Positions 19,264 through 28,378 are shown, counted from the first letter of the stretch. The stretch: DNA of 64,000 bases from HK1 sp965215295 (GCA_965215295.1 OZ244045.1:3782001-3846000); one strand, 5' to 3'. Numbers and translations are program-made. Notes: generated from the sequence alone by a model not told the origin.

Positions 19264-20643
19264 CTACAGTTCCCCTTCCGCGCGAAGCATGCGGACCGCC
19301 TCGCGCAGCGCGTCCGCGGTGTGGGCGATGTCCGCGCGGGTGTGGACGGCGGAGGTGAGGCCGCCGGGCTTGCCCGACATGTCCACTCCGCCAATCGACA
19401 TTGCAAGGCGGAGCTTGTGTCCGACCGGGTGCTTCGCGCTCCGCCTCAGTGCGTCGAAGCCGGCCTGGAGGGGGTCGAACGTCCGCGGGTCGATGTCCGC
19501 CGCGTCGGGGTTGAGAAAGAAGTAGAAGCCGGAGTGTTCGCCGTAGACGGCCCAAGGGACGTCCTCCTCGGCCAGGACCGAGTTCAACGCGGTGCGGAGC
19601 TCCGAGCCGTTCCGGTTCGCGCGCCCGCACACGTCCTCCGAGGCGACCCTCTCCAGGCACGCGACACCGGCGGCGGCGCAGACCGGATTCGCGTTGTAGG
19701 TGCCCTGGTGGCCGATCTTCTCGAACCCCTTCGATTCCGCCGCCTCGAAGTCCAGCCGCTCCATGATCGACACCGGCCCCGCCACCGCCCCGCCGGGAAG
19801 CCCACCGGCGAGGATCTTGGCGAAGGTCGCGAGGTCCGGGGTGATTCCGTAGAGCGCTTGGGCGCCGCCGCGGGCGACGCGAAATCCGGTCACCACTTCG
19901 TCGAAGATGAGGATGACGCCCCGCCGGGCAGTGACTTCGCGCAGCATGTGCACGAATTCGGCCGTGATCGGCAGGACTCCGAAACTGCCCCCGGTCGGCT
20001 CCAGCATGACCGCCGCAATGTCGTCCCGGGATTCGAGCAGGGCGCGCGTTCCGTCGAGGTCTTCGGAGGACGCGAGGAGGACGTTGCCCGCAATCTCGTC
20101 GAGCAGTCCCGGAGTCGCGCTGCCGTCGAAGTGGTCGTCCACGCCGAACGCGGCGTGGTCCTGCCATCCGTGGAAGTGGCCCATGAGGCGCACCAGCTTC
20201 TTCTTCCCGGTGCAGGCGCGGGCCAGGCGCAACGCCATCAGGTTGGCTTCCGTTCCGGAGGAGTTGAACCGTACCCGTTCGGCGCACGGCGCCAGCGCCT
20301 TCACCAGCGCCCCCCAGCGCACTTCCAGATCGTGGCAGGCGGCGGGATGCGTGCCGAGCTGGAGCTGGCGCCGGGCGGCTCGGGTCACCTGCGGGTCGCA
20401 GTGCCCGAGGATCAGGGCGCCGTGACCGCCGTGGTAGTCGACGTATTCGTTGCCGTCCACGTCCCACTTGTGGGATCCGGCGGCGCGTTCGACGTAGATC
20501 GGATACGGCAGCACCCGTCGCGAGTCGTGCACGATGCCGCTCGGGAAGATCGAGCGCGCTTCCTCCGAGCGCGCCGCCGAGCCGCGCGTCCGTTCCCGGT
20601 ACCTCGCCTCGATCCCGGAGTTCGAGAGCGCCCCGGCGTTCAC
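19264..20643 (-). CDS. Class III aminotransferase, glutamate-1-semialdehyde aminomutase-like
   Basis: PLP-dependent aminotransferase of the HemL/acetylornithine superfamily. The 459-residue protein runs from a GTG at 20643 that overlaps the stop of the preceding reductase (GTGA). Visible motifs are YVERAAGSHKWDVDGNEYVDYHGGHGALILGH, FNSSGTEANLMALRLARA, GHFHGWQD, FDEVVTGFRVARGG (the aspartate that contacts PLP) and FAKILAGGLPGGAVAG carrying the Schiff-base lysine. True HemL is about 430 residues and chromosomally solitary. This gene sits with a ketopantoate-reductase-like enzyme and a hydratase, so a catabolic role in amino-acid or amine use is more likely than tetrapyrrole synthesis. The substrate is unknown. 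A longer frame upstream is a shadow of the reductase. Confidence 0.82.
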   Translation of the reverse strand: MNAGALSNSGIEARYRERTRGSAARSEEARSIFPSGIVHDSRRVLPYPIYVERAAGSHKWDVDGNEYVDYHGGHGALILGHCDPQVTRAARRQLQLGTHPAACHDLEVRWGALVKALAPCAERVRFNSSGTEANLMALRLARACTGKKKLVRLMGHFHGWQDHAAFGVDDHFDGSATPGLLDEIAGNVLLASSEDLDGTRALLESRDDIAAVMLEPTGGSFGVLPITAEFVHMLREVTARRGVILIFDEVVTGFRVARGGAQALYGITPDLATFAKILAGGLPGGAVAGPVSIMERLDFEAAESKGFEKIGHQGTYNANPVCAAAGVACLERVASEDVCGRANRNGSELRTALNSVLAEEDVPWAVYGEHSGFYFFLNPDAADIDPRTFDPLQAGFDALRRSAKHPVGHKLRLAMSIGGVDMSGKPGGLTSAVHTRADIAHTADALREAVRMLRAEGEL

Positions 20644-21593
20644 GGCCGCGGTCCCCGCGGTCCCCGCGGCTCCGGGCCGAAGGCCCGTTCCTTCGCCTTG
20701 ACGATCGCGGTCACCACCTCGTTGAAAGGCGCCGCGGTGCCCACCTCGCGCGCGACGACGGGGACCATTCCGTTGATCGCGTCGATCTCGGAGGGACGCC
20801 GCGCCAGATGGTCCTGGAGCATGGACGGGCGGCTGTTCGGGATCTTCCGCCCGAACTCGCGGACGTGCGCCACCGGGTCGTCGAACGAGAAGCGGACTCC
20901 CCTGGCGACGCCGGCCGCATGGGCCTCCGCCCCGCAACTGCTCGCCACCTTCCATGCATCCTCGTTCGCTTGCACCTCGGCGATGGTGCACTCGAATATC
21001 GTGCAGGAGCCGCTGTAGGTGACGTTGCAGACGAACTTCTCCCACACGAGCCGTTCGATGTCGTCGAAGCACTCGACGTTGAAGCCCGCGTCGCGCCACA
21101 CGCCGCCGACCCGCTCCAGGCGCTCGGTGATCCCACCCCCGAGCTCCCCGAGCCGAACCAGCTCCATGCCGTTGTGGTGCGCGTGCCCCGGCCCTCGAAT
21201 GGAGGCGCCGAACCCGCCCGCGACCCCGAGCAGCACGTTGTCCGGGGGCAGGTACCGGCAGATCCGCTCCGCCGCGCCGAGTCCGTTCTGGATGGTGAGG
21301 ACGAGGGAGTCGCCGCGCAGCAGCGGTTCGACGGACGCCGCCGCGGACGCGACGCCGTCCGCCTTGGTCGCGATGATCACGAGATCGCAGGGTCCCGGCT
21401 CGGAGGGGTCGGTCGTGGCGTCGAGCCGCACCGTCCGATCGCCGCTCGCGCCCTCGACGCGGAGCCCCTTCGCGCGTATCGCGTCGACGTGTTCCCGCCA
21501 GGTGTCGATCGCCCATACCTCGTTTCCGGCCGCGGCGAGGAGGCCCGCGTACACCGAGCCCATCGCGCCGGCGCCGACCACCGCAATTTTCAT
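20640..21593 (-). CDS. 2-dehydropantoate 2-reductase family protein (ApbA/PanE-like)
   Basis: NADPH-dependent reductase of 2-oxo acids. The 317-residue protein has the N-terminal Rossmann motif IAVVGAGAMGSVYAGLLA, TKADGV (the adenine-side loop), LTIQNGLGAAERI, and the active-site helix LVWEKFVCNVTYSGSC with the catalytic lysine. The substrate-binding SEIDAINGMVPVVAREVG follows near the C-terminus. It lies between a hydratase and an aminotransferase, joined to the latter by a 4-nt overlap, so it probably acts in a short catabolic pathway rather than in pantothenate synthesis. Family members of unassigned substrate are common. The C-terminal PRGPRGPRP tail is a low-complexity run encoded by repeated GGTCCCCGC-type triplets. 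Confidence 0.85.
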   Translation of the reverse strand: MKIAVVGAGAMGSVYAGLLAAAGNEVWAIDTWREHVDAIRAKGLRVEGASGDRTVRLDATTDPSEPGPCDLVIIATKADGVASAAASVEPLLRGDSLVLTIQNGLGAAERICRYLPPDNVLLGVAGGFGASIRGPGHAHHNGMELVRLGELGGGITERLERVGGVWRDAGFNVECFDDIERLVWEKFVCNVTYSGSCTIFECTIAEVQANEDAWKVASSCGAEAHAAGVARGVRFSFDDPVAHVREFGRKIPNSRPSMLQDHLARRPSEIDAINGMVPVVAREVGTAAPFNEVVTAIVKAKERAFGPEPRGPRGPRP

Positions 21594-21620
21594 GCGCCGT
21601 TCCTCATGGAGACTTCCCCT

Positions 21621-22385
21621 TCATGCAAAGTGCACCGAGCATGCGCCGAGCCCCGCGAATTCGGCGCGCCACTCGTCCCCGCGCGCAACGTCGTGCTTGC
21701 TGAACGAGCCGGTAATGAGCCGTTGCCCGGCTTCCAGGTGCCGCCCGTACTCTCCGAGCACGTTGGCCAGGGTGGCGATGGAGACGAAGTGGTCGTCGAT
21801 GACGTCGCGTCCGACGACGTCGGACCGCACCTCGCCGTTGCGGGACATCGTGACGCGGAGTGAATCCGGGTCGAAACCGCCGGTGACCGGCGACGAGGGG
21901 CCGTGCACGATCGCCCACTGGGTCAGGTTGTCCGCCACCGAGAGCTCGAAGTCCTTCACCCCGCCCGCCCGCTTCTGGTTGATCTCCATCCCCGGCGCGA
22001 TGCTCGCCACCGCCGCCCGGGCTTCGTCGCGGGTGGCGCCGGGACCATGCAGGTCCGAGCCCATCGTCACGCAGAGCTCGGGCTCGATTCCGCATCCGAC
22101 GGCGAGGTCGTCGAGCGCGACCTCGCCTGGCGACGCGATGACCCCGGATTCCAGAATGTGTCCGAACGGTTGCCGTTCGGTGCCGAAGTGGGCGCGTACA
22201 GTGGCGGAAGTCAGCCCGATCTTCCATCCCGCGAGCCGTTCGCCGCCCGCGAGCCTGCGGTCCAGGATGTCGAGTTGCACCCGCAACGCCTCGTCGAACG
22301 AAAGCTTCCCGACGAGCTCGGGCGGGAAGAACTCGCCGCGCCGGTAGCCTTCCCGGATGCGATCGGCCGCTTCGCTGACGTTCAT
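21621..22385 (-). CDS. 2-keto-4-pentenoate hydratase / fumarylacetoacetate hydrolase-fold protein (MhpD-like)
   Basis: Hydratase or decarboxylase of 2-oxo-4-enoates, typically in aromatic or amino-acid breakdown. The 254-residue length is close to MhpD. The N-terminal helical part includes FDEALRVQLDILDRRLAGGERLAGWKIGLTS, a strongly conserved segment. Metal-ligand regions are GCGIEPELCV (E-x-E type), the glutamate of PGMEINQKR and FELSVADNLTQWAIVHG; the C-terminus reads LEAGQRLITGSF. The start ATG at 22385 is selected because residues before it in the open frame are not family-like. It is first in the leftward three-gene group (hydratase, reductase, aminotransferase), 27 bp from the reductase start. 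Confidence 0.85.
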   Translation of the reverse strand: MNVSEAADRIREGYRRGEFFPPELVGKLSFDEALRVQLDILDRRLAGGERLAGWKIGLTSATVRAHFGTERQPFGHILESGVIASPGEVALDDLAVGCGIEPELCVTMGSDLHGPGATRDEARAAVASIAPGMEINQKRAGGVKDFELSVADNLTQWAIVHGPSSPVTGGFDPDSLRVTMSRNGEVRSDVVGRDVIDDHFVSIATLANVLGEYGRHLEAGQRLITGSFSKHDVARGDEWRAEFAGLGACSVHFA

Positions 22386-22907
22386 CGTGGCCCCATCCGC
22401 GCCGGGCATGCGCCGGCCCCCGGAGAGGCGCGGACTATAGCCGGTGCGTCGGTGGCAGTCACGGAACGGGGTCCCGGATACGTTGGCGATTGCGAAGAGT
22501 GGTGAACGACGGACGGTGTGTTGTCCGTCATTCTCGCAGAGGCGGGATGGCAGTCCGCACGATGCATACCGGAACGCCAATGTCATCATTCCCGCGGGCG
22601 CGTGAATCCGCGGGCATCGGCATGGACCTCGGAAGCTTGTAATCCCCGCTGCTTGCCACCATGCCATGACGCATGAAGTTCTCCATCTCCGGCGTGGATG
22701 AAAAATGCGAATTCAACAAGCATGAAATTCACGAATTCACATTTGTTGTCATGACTTCCAGATACAAGAATTTGCGTGACAAAACGATCTTTCTTCTTTC
22801 GTTCATGGCAACAAATAAAAGACGAATCCGGAATCGCATTGTATGGATAAATTCTATTCGATAGAGTATAGTTTCATGACGATATCTCCAACCGGTTTCC
22901 TGATTCC
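22386..22907. other. Intergenic region with an AT-rich island
   Basis: About 520 bp between divergent genes. The left half is ordinary GC-rich sequence containing a partial inverted repeat around 22585-22615 (CATTCCCGCGGG.. with ..CCGCGGG). The right half (about 22670-22905) is strikingly AT-rich compared with all flanks and holds ATTC/GAATTC runs and the promoter at 22839-22867. A 63-codon plus-strand frame (22673-22864) lacks support and is probably chance in AT-rich DNA. Confidence 0.5.
22839..22867 (+). promoter_or_regulatory. Candidate sigma-70-type promoter for the DUF222/HNH gene
   Basis: TTGTAT at 22839-22844 and TAGAGT at 22862-22867 are separated by 17 nt, the optimal spacing, about 40 bp before the ATG at 22908. 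TATAGT also occurs 4-5 nt further on. It lies in the AT-rich island, which supports promoter function, but this is inference from pattern only. Confidence 0.5.
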
Positions 22908-24428
22908 ATGATCACTTCAACTCTCGTCCGTGGAGACGACGTGGCAAGCATGGAAGACGATGCCCTGGCCGCCGCCGTCTCCACCCTTGCCGCCCACATC
23001 CACGCCGCCACTTGGCGCCTCCTCGCCCTCATCGCCGAGTTCGACCGCCGCGAGGTCTGGGCCGCCCAGGGGGCGCTGTCCTGCGCCCACTGGCTGAGCT
23101 GGGCTTGTGGTATCGACACCCATACGGCGCGGGAGAAGGTACGCGTCGCCCGTGCACTGACCGAGCTGCCGCTGCTCTCCGAAGCATTGGCGAAGGGCGA
23201 GCTCGGCTACTCCAAGGTCCGGGCCCTGACCCGCATCGCCACTTCGGAGAACGAAGCCGACCTCCTCGACATCGGACTGCATGGCACCGCGCAGCATGTG
23301 GAGAAGTTCGTTCGTCTCCATCGCCGGGCGAAGCGCGCGGAGGAGACCGACCGGGCCGATGCCCAGCACGAGAATCGCGGCCTCACCTTCCGGCACGAGG
23401 ACGACGGCGCCGTGGTGCTGCACGGGCGGTTCCCGCCCGAGATGGGCGCGCGCATCCTGAGCGCCCTCGATGCGGCGATGGCCGCCCATGCGGCGGAGCA
23501 GCCGGCGGCGGGGTGGGACGACGAGGGCTCTGCTCCGGAGGACGTCCCACGTGGGACGTCCGGGGAAGATTCGTCTTCCGCCGCCACGACGACCGGGGCC
23601 GATGCTCGGGAGCCCCTCGCTGCGCATCGGAGGGAAGACGCCGAGGGACTTCTCTCCGACGTCCCACGTGGGACGTTCATCCGCGGACCGTCGCGCACCG
23701 TGCGCCGCGCCGATGCGCTGGCGTGGATGGCCGAGCGGATGTTCGAACCGGGCGATGTCCCGGCGCTTGCCCACGACCGTCACGAAATCGTGGTCCACGT
23801 CGAGGCCGAGGTGCTTGCCGACGGCCGGGCGGGACGCTGCGAAATCGAGCACCGCACCGCCATCGCGGCCGAGACCGCCCGGCGGCTGTGCTGCGATGCC
23901 GGCATCGTCCCTGTGGTGGACGGCCCGAACGGCGAGCCGCTCAGCGTCGGGCGACGCACGCGCAGCATCCCGCCCGCGGTGCGCCGTGCGCTACTGAGCC
24001 GCGACCGCGGATGTCGCTTCCCCGGCTGCCCCGCCACCCACCGGCTTCATGGCCATCACGTCAAGCACTGGGCCAACGGCGGGGAGACCTCCCTCGACAA
24101 CCTCATTCTGCTCTGCCCGGTCCATCACCGGCTGGTGCACGAGGGCGGATTCGACGTGCAGCGTCTCGACGACGGCGCATTCCGGTTCACCAACCCGCAC
24201 GGGTTGACCATCAGACCGCCGAAGCGACCGGAGACGTCCTCACCGGACACCATCGTCATCCAGAACGCAGCGCTCGGCCTCGCCATCGGCTGCGAGACCG
24301 CGACTGCGCACTGGCACGGGGAGCGCATCGACTACGACCATGCGTTGATGGTGACGATGGCGTCGTGGGATTCGGGCGACACCGCTCCGGAGGCGGGACC
24401 GGCGGCCGGAGACTGGAATCCGTCGTAG
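22908..24428 (+). CDS. DUF222 (13E12 repeat family) protein with C-terminal HNH nuclease domain
   Basis: A 506-residue protein. Residues about 10-200 form the helical DUF222 domain (LAAHIHAATWRLLALIAEFD, LSCAHWLSWACGIDTHTARE, ELGYSKVRALTRIA). A Ser/Ala-rich middle (about 200-260) contains two DVPRGT motifs encoded by palindromes. The C-terminus carries an HNH nuclease domain: CRFPGCPATHRLHGHHVKHW, DNLILLCPVHHRLVHEGGF, with the His-His...Asn...His pattern and zinc-type cysteines. These genes occur in many copies in some bacteria and are thought to be mobile homing-like elements; no function is proven. The gene has its own AT-rich promoter region and lies directly upstream of the CRISPR array. 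No intron is visible. Confidence 0.85.
   Translation: MITSTLVRGDDVASMEDDALAAAVSTLAAHIHAATWRLLALIAEFDRREVWAAQGALSCAHWLSWACGIDTHTAREKVRVARALTELPLLSEALAKGELGYSKVRALTRIATSENEADLLDIGLHGTAQHVEKFVRLHRRAKRAEETDRADAQHENRGLTFRHEDDGAVVLHGRFPPEMGARILSALDAAMAAHAAEQPAAGWDDEGSAPEDVPRGTSGEDSSSAATTTGADAREPLAAHRREDAEGLLSDVPRGTFIRGPSRTVRRADALAWMAERMFEPGDVPALAHDRHEIVVHVEAEVLADGRAGRCEIEHRTAIAAETARRLCCDAGIVPVVDGPNGEPLSVGRRTRSIPPAVRRALLSRDRGCRFPGCPATHRLHGHHVKHWANGGETSLDNLILLCPVHHRLVHEGGFDVQRLDDGAFRFTNPHGLTIRPPKRPETSSPDTIVIQNAALGLAIGCETATAHWHGERIDYDHALMVTMASWDSGDTAPEAGPAAGDWNPS
23540..23677. repeat. Pair of CACGTG-centred palindromes inside the DUF222/HNH gene
   Basis: A perfect 22-bp palindrome at 23540-23561 and an 18-bp perfect core at 23659-23676 share the half-site ACGTCCCAC on each side of CACGTG. 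They lie 117 bp (39 codons) apart, in the same frame, and both encode DVPRGT. Identity of a palindrome across two in-frame sites in a variable linker suggests an inserted or selected DNA element rather than a protein constraint. Confidence 0.7.
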
Positions 24429-24575
24429 GGGATACTCGTCGGGTTCGCGAGGGAATGAGGTCATGCCACGAGCGGGCGCAGTCGTGACCGCCCGGCCACG
24501 ATCTTGAGTGAACGTCGGTTGATTGCGCCGCGGCACGCGGGGCCGATCACCTGGGCGCGTAGTAGCCGCCGTCCG

Positions 24576-26156
24576 CGCTCAACGAAGGCCGGAGTCTGAA
24601 CTCCGGCGACACGGCATCGGCGCCGGCGGACGTCGCGCGCGGCAGATCCGCTCAACGAAGGCCGGAGTCTGAACTCCGGCGACACCGCCGCGCGCCCGGA
24701 AGTGCGCGATGAAGTCCCGCGTCGCTCAACGAAGGCCGGAGTCTGAACTCCGGCGACACGTCATGGCTGGCGCTCCCGGATCTGCCCCGCGTGGCCCGCT
24801 CAACGAAGGCCGGAGTCTGAACTCCGGCGACACGTCCACAGCCTGCCGGATCGCCGGCGACACCGCGTCCGCTCAACGAAGGCCGGAGTCTGAACTCCGG
24901 CGACACCGATCATGATCGGCTGCTCCATCTTCTCGACCACGATCGCTCAACGAAGGCCGGAGTCTGAACTCCGGCGACACGAGCCGATGAGCGCCGCGAA
25001 GTCGCCCGACAGTCCCGCTCAACGAAGGCCGGAGTCTGAACTCCGGCGACACCCAGGGACGTACTGCCACGTCGCGCCGGCGTCCGTCGACGCTCAACGA
25101 AGGCCGGAGTCTGAACTCCGGCGACACGTGCTCGGTGAACGAGTCGTCATTGGCGTGCGCGAGCGCTCAACGAAGGCCGGAGTCTGAACTCCGGCGACAC
25201 GTCCATCTTCGCCTTGCCCCCGACCTGATCCTTGACGCTCGCTCAACGAAGGCCGGAGTCTGAACTCCGGCGACACGCGTCGCGCATGACGCCCACCACG
25301 GCGATGTCCCGCGCTCAACGAAGGCCGGAGTCTGAACTCCGGCGACACTCGAGCTCCACGCGCCGACCTCCAGCATCATCTTCGTCGCTCAACGAAGGCC
25401 GGAGTCTGAACTCCGGCGACACGATGTCGTTCTGGTACTCATCGACGGGCAGCCCGTCCGCTCAACGAAGGCCGGAGTCTGAACTCCGGCGACACGGCCG
25501 CCGAGCACATCGGCCGCGGCATCAGCTACCTCGCTCAACGAAGGCCGGAGTCTGAACTCCGGCGACACGACCAGGCGGGCGGCTACGCCTGGGAAGAGCT
25601 GGAGCCCGCTCAACGAAGGCCGGAGTCTGAACTCCGGCGACACACCCCTCGGTCGGCGTTCGGCGTCGGTACAGGCGCACCGCTCAACGAAGGCCGGAGT
25701 CTGAACTCCGGCGACACGCATTCCGCGTCCGGGTGTGGGTGCGAGGTCAGGCCCGCTCAACGAAGGCCGGAGTCTGAACTCCGGCGACACCGTGCTGCTC
25801 CAGCCGCTCCTGGCGGACGTTCAGCCGCGCTCAACGAAGGCCGGAGTCTGAACTCCGGCGACACCAGGGCGGTTCTGTCGGCGCACCAAGTGCGGTGTGC
25901 GCTCAACGAAGGCCGGAGTCTGAACTCCGGCGACACGTTGCTCATCGATGTAGCCAAAGTCCGGCCCTGACACGCTCAACGAAGGCCGGAGTCTGAACTC
26001 CGGCGACACCCGACAGCGCGCCACGGTGGCGAATTGACCATTGACCGCTCAACGAAGGCCGGAGTCTGAACTCCGGCGACACGCCGCGAGGACGACGCGG
26101 ACGATACGACGGTCCCGAGCGCTCAACGAAGGCCGGAGTCTGAACTCCGGCGACAC
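24576..26156. CRISPR. CRISPR array, 22 repeats / 21 spacers, type I-G associated
   Basis: Twenty-two copies of a 37-bp repeat alternate with 21 spacers of 35-39 bp. The repeat starts CGCTCAACGAAG on the plus strand, contains the hairpin GCCGGAGT-CTGA-ACTCCGGC (8-bp stem, 4-nt loop) and ends GACAC. By eye every copy, including both terminal ones, is identical. Repeats begin at 24576, 24649, 24723, 24797, 24870, 24944, 25016, 25091, 25164, 25240, 25312, 25386, 25459, 25532, 25607, 25681, 25754, 25828, 25900, 25973, 26046 and 26120. The stem-loop fits processing by the Cas6 part of Csb2. Transcription direction is not certain. The cas2-proximal (right) end is the more likely leader end, giving a leftward transcript. 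Spacer sources were not searched. Confidence 0.98.
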
Positions 26157-26352
26157 CCCTAATCACGATAATCTGGGGTCCGCGCGAGGCGATTTCGGCG
26201 TATTCCAGTCGCCAACCTACCGACAGGGTGGCCGAACTGTCTCATTGCGGTGCAAATCGTCAGGACAGCGAGACGATTCCACTATCCGATCAAGCCATTT
26301 TCCGGCAATTCGGCCGTTGACTCGAGAATCACCGGAGGTTCGCGATCTCCTT
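26157..26352. promoter_or_regulatory. Probable CRISPR leader between cas2 and the array
   Basis: These 196 bp between the last repeat and the cas2 stop contain no gene and are less GC-rich than the array. They include runs such as CTAATCACGATAATC just next to the repeat and AATCACCGGAGG further out. A leader normally lies on the cas1-cas2 side of an array and holds the promoter and integration signals. Assignment is by position; no promoter hexamers were convincing. Confidence 0.5.
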
Positions 26353-26643
26353 TTAGAGGACCCACGGCTTGCCCAGAGCGTGCTTCCGACGCCGGCCCAA
26401 ACGCAGCGTCGCAGCTTCAATCCCCCCGGGAAAACGGTAGACGAGCACAGAATCGTGCTCGCGGTCGATGATGTCTTCCACCTCCCCGACGAGTCGGGCC
26501 AGCCTCGCTTTGGAGAGACGGCATTCGAAGACCGAGAACTGCACGCGTTGCCCGTACTTCTCGCACACGTCTGCGATTCGCCTGAGGCGGGAGGCTCCCG
26601 TGGTTTCCGTATCGGCGATGTCGTAGGTGACCAGTACGTCCAC
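26353..26643 (-). CDS. cas2: CRISPR-associated protein Cas2
   Basis: Dimeric bridge of the Cas1-Cas2 spacer integrase. The 96-residue protein starts at a GTG (26643) with MDVLVTYDIADTETTGASRL, the beta-strand and aspartate typical of Cas2. It continues FSVFECRLSKARLARLV and YRFPGG. It is the last gene of the leftward cas operon and lies 3 bp downstream of the cas1 stop. It appears intact even though cas1 is disrupted. Its expression from the operon promoter may be reduced by the transposon insertion upstream. Confidence 0.95.
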   Translation of the reverse strand: MDVLVTYDIADTETTGASRLRRIADVCEKYGQRVQFSVFECRLSKARLARLVGEVEDIIDREHDSVLVYRFPGGIEAATLRLGRRRKHALGKPWVL

Positions 26644-26646
26644 GGA

Positions 26647-27464
26647 TCATGGAAGAACGAATGGCGGGTATGCAGCGAGGTCTCCGCGCAGATGGCGCGC
26701 GAGCAGTGTGGCCTGGACGGAGGGTATCGCCCATCGGCCAACCGGCCGTCCGAGGATTCGATGCGGAACTTCGGCCTCCTTGTGGTCTTCCCACGCTTCG
26801 ATCAGAGCGGTTCTCGCGTCGTCGCTCAGATAGACGCCGCCGCCAGGCGTATAGTCGAAGCTCGCGGGTCGAATTTGTTGCCGGCGTACCAACGACACCA
26901 CGAACCGGTCCGTCAACGCGCGCAGTTCTTCTGCCAAGTCAAGCGCAAGGGAGGGCCGGCCGGCCCGTGGACGATGGAAGAACCCCATCTGGTAGTCGAG
27001 ACCGACACTCTCCAGCGCACCCGTGCATTCGGTTACCACCATCCCGTAGCAGAAGCTCAGCATCGCATTGATGGGGTCCCGAGGCGGTCGCCGCGTTCTT
27101 GACGAGAACCCCATCTCGGTCGTCGCCACGACTTGCTCCAACGCCCGGAAGTGAATTCGGGCCGCGTCCCCTTCGATACCGCGTATGTGGTCGCCGGTCA
27201 CGGCGTCAACCAGCCGCGTAATCCGTTGCCGAATCTGCTCGCCACGGTCGGCGAGGCGCTTGCTGCCTACCGCGTCCTTCTCGTCACGCGACCAGCGGCC
27301 AACGACCCTCCGGCTGTTCTGCAGTTTCGCCGCGACAATTGCCCTCGACAGATCGAGCGAGCGAGTGTCGTCCATGACCGTTTCAAAGAGGGCTCTGCGG
27401 AGGTGGACGTTGCCGTTGGTCGCGCCACTCACGAGGAAGCGAACGGCGCCGCTGCGGTTCAGGG
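26647..27464 (-). pseudogene. cas1: cas1, 3' part (gene interrupted by a transposon)
   Basis: Encodes the C-terminal about 270 residues of Cas1, beginning in frame at NRSGAVRFLVSGATNGNVHL. Catalytic features are present: the glutamate in YGMVVTECTGALESVGLD, the histidine in MGFFHRPR and the aspartate in SLALDLAEEL, which coordinate metal in the Cas1 active site. The N-terminal part lies at 30876-31078, 3.4 kb away. Joining 31078-30876 to 27460-26647 gives exactly 1017 bp, a 338-codon uninterrupted Cas1. The frame upstream of 27464 is transposon sequence. Bases 27461-27464 are one copy of the target duplication. As it stands the product cannot include the N-terminal dimerisation domain. Confidence 0.9.
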
Positions 27465-27754
27465 TGTTGTTTTTCACATTCCGTCGTGGGACCCCCACGG
27501 GAATGGGTCGGACTATTCCGTAGACGGATTTCCTGGGATGACGAAGCAATCCGGGAACCGGTCGGAGCGGGTGCGGTCCCCTGTGGCAAGGATCGTTGCG
27601 TAGCAGGTGCTGAGGATGTCGTCGCCCGATCGGGCGGATGCGTGCCCATCGTCACCGCTTGGCGTCGGGCCAGTGCCGCCGTAGTCTCGCCACCCCTTGG
27701 GACGACAGAGGAGTTGGCCCGCGCGGGGGGACGAACCCCGCCGGGCCACGGCCG

Positions 27755-28378
27755 GTGCAGCTTCGCTACGAGACGGGGCTTACCGGCGAGCAATACGTTA
27801 AGGCCCAGGCGTGGCGCGCTGCAACCCTTGAGCGGTGTCCGAATCACCCCCACGGGGGATGTTCACTGGCACGCCACGGCACCTACGCGCGCAAGAGCCC
27901 GCGCGGGACACGCATCGCTCGCTGGTACTGCCCTGAGAGCCACACCACCTTCAGCCGGCTGCCGGACTGTCTGGCCGCACGGCTGCCCGGTGAGCTCGAC
28001 ACCGTCGAGGCGGTGGTGGCCCACGCCGAGCAGGCCCCGAGCCTGGCCGCCGCGGCCAATGAGCTGCGCCGCGACGCGGTCGAGCTTGCGGGGGCGATGC
28101 GCTGGGTCGAGCACCGGGTCCGTCTTGTCCATCACGTCCTGAGTATCGTCATCGGGCTACTCCCCGACCTCCTCGCCCGGTGTGTCGCCGAGGTGGGCGC
28201 GGTGCGCACGCGGCTCGAGACCGACACCGCGTTGCGGACGTTGCGTACCCTCACCGACGCGCAGCTCCCCATGCTGCCCGCCCCCTTGGGGTTCCACCCC
28301 CACCGCCTCAGCACGACGAATCGCAAGCCAGCGCGCCAACACAAGAGGGGGCCTGACCCGCCGCCGTCGCCTGCGTAG
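27755..28378 (+). CDS. Transposon-encoded protein with putative zinc-binding N-terminus
   Basis: First gene of the transposon; about 207 residues if started at the GTG at 27755 (VQLRYETGLTGEQYVKAQAW). The N-terminal region RCPNHPHGGCSLARHGTYAR followed by WYCPESHTTFSRLP has a Cys/His arrangement like the zinc-binding N-terminal domains of transposases. The rest is helical (DTVEAVVAHAEQAPSLAAAANEL). A longer frame starting at 27638 exists but its extra residues look non-coding. It ends 47 bp before the transposase gene. A role in recognising transposon ends or target is plausible but unproven. I do not recognise a named family. Confidence 0.6.
   Translation: MQLRYETGLTGEQYVKAQAWRAATLERCPNHPHGGCSLARHGTYARKSPRGTRIARWYCPESHTTFSRLPDCLAARLPGELDTVEAVVAHAEQAPSLAAAANELRRDAVELAGAMRWVEHRVRLVHHVLSIVIGLLPDLLARCVAEVGAVRTRLETDTALRTLRTLTDAQLPMLPAPLGFHPHRLSTTNRKPARQHKRGPDPPPSPA

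Noticed and set aside
22673..22864. 63-codon plus-strand ORF in the AT-rich island
   Set aside because: No ribosome-binding site or family resemblance; it overlaps the likely promoter of the next gene.
23540..23561. Calling the CACGTG palindrome a parS centromere site
   Set aside because: It differs from known parS at two symmetric positions, lies inside a mobile-type gene, and no parAB genes are nearby.
24461..26166. Short frames translating the CRISPR repeats into repeated peptides on both strands
   Set aside because: They only reflect the absence of stop codons in the 37-bp repeat; the repeat-spacer structure fully explains the region.
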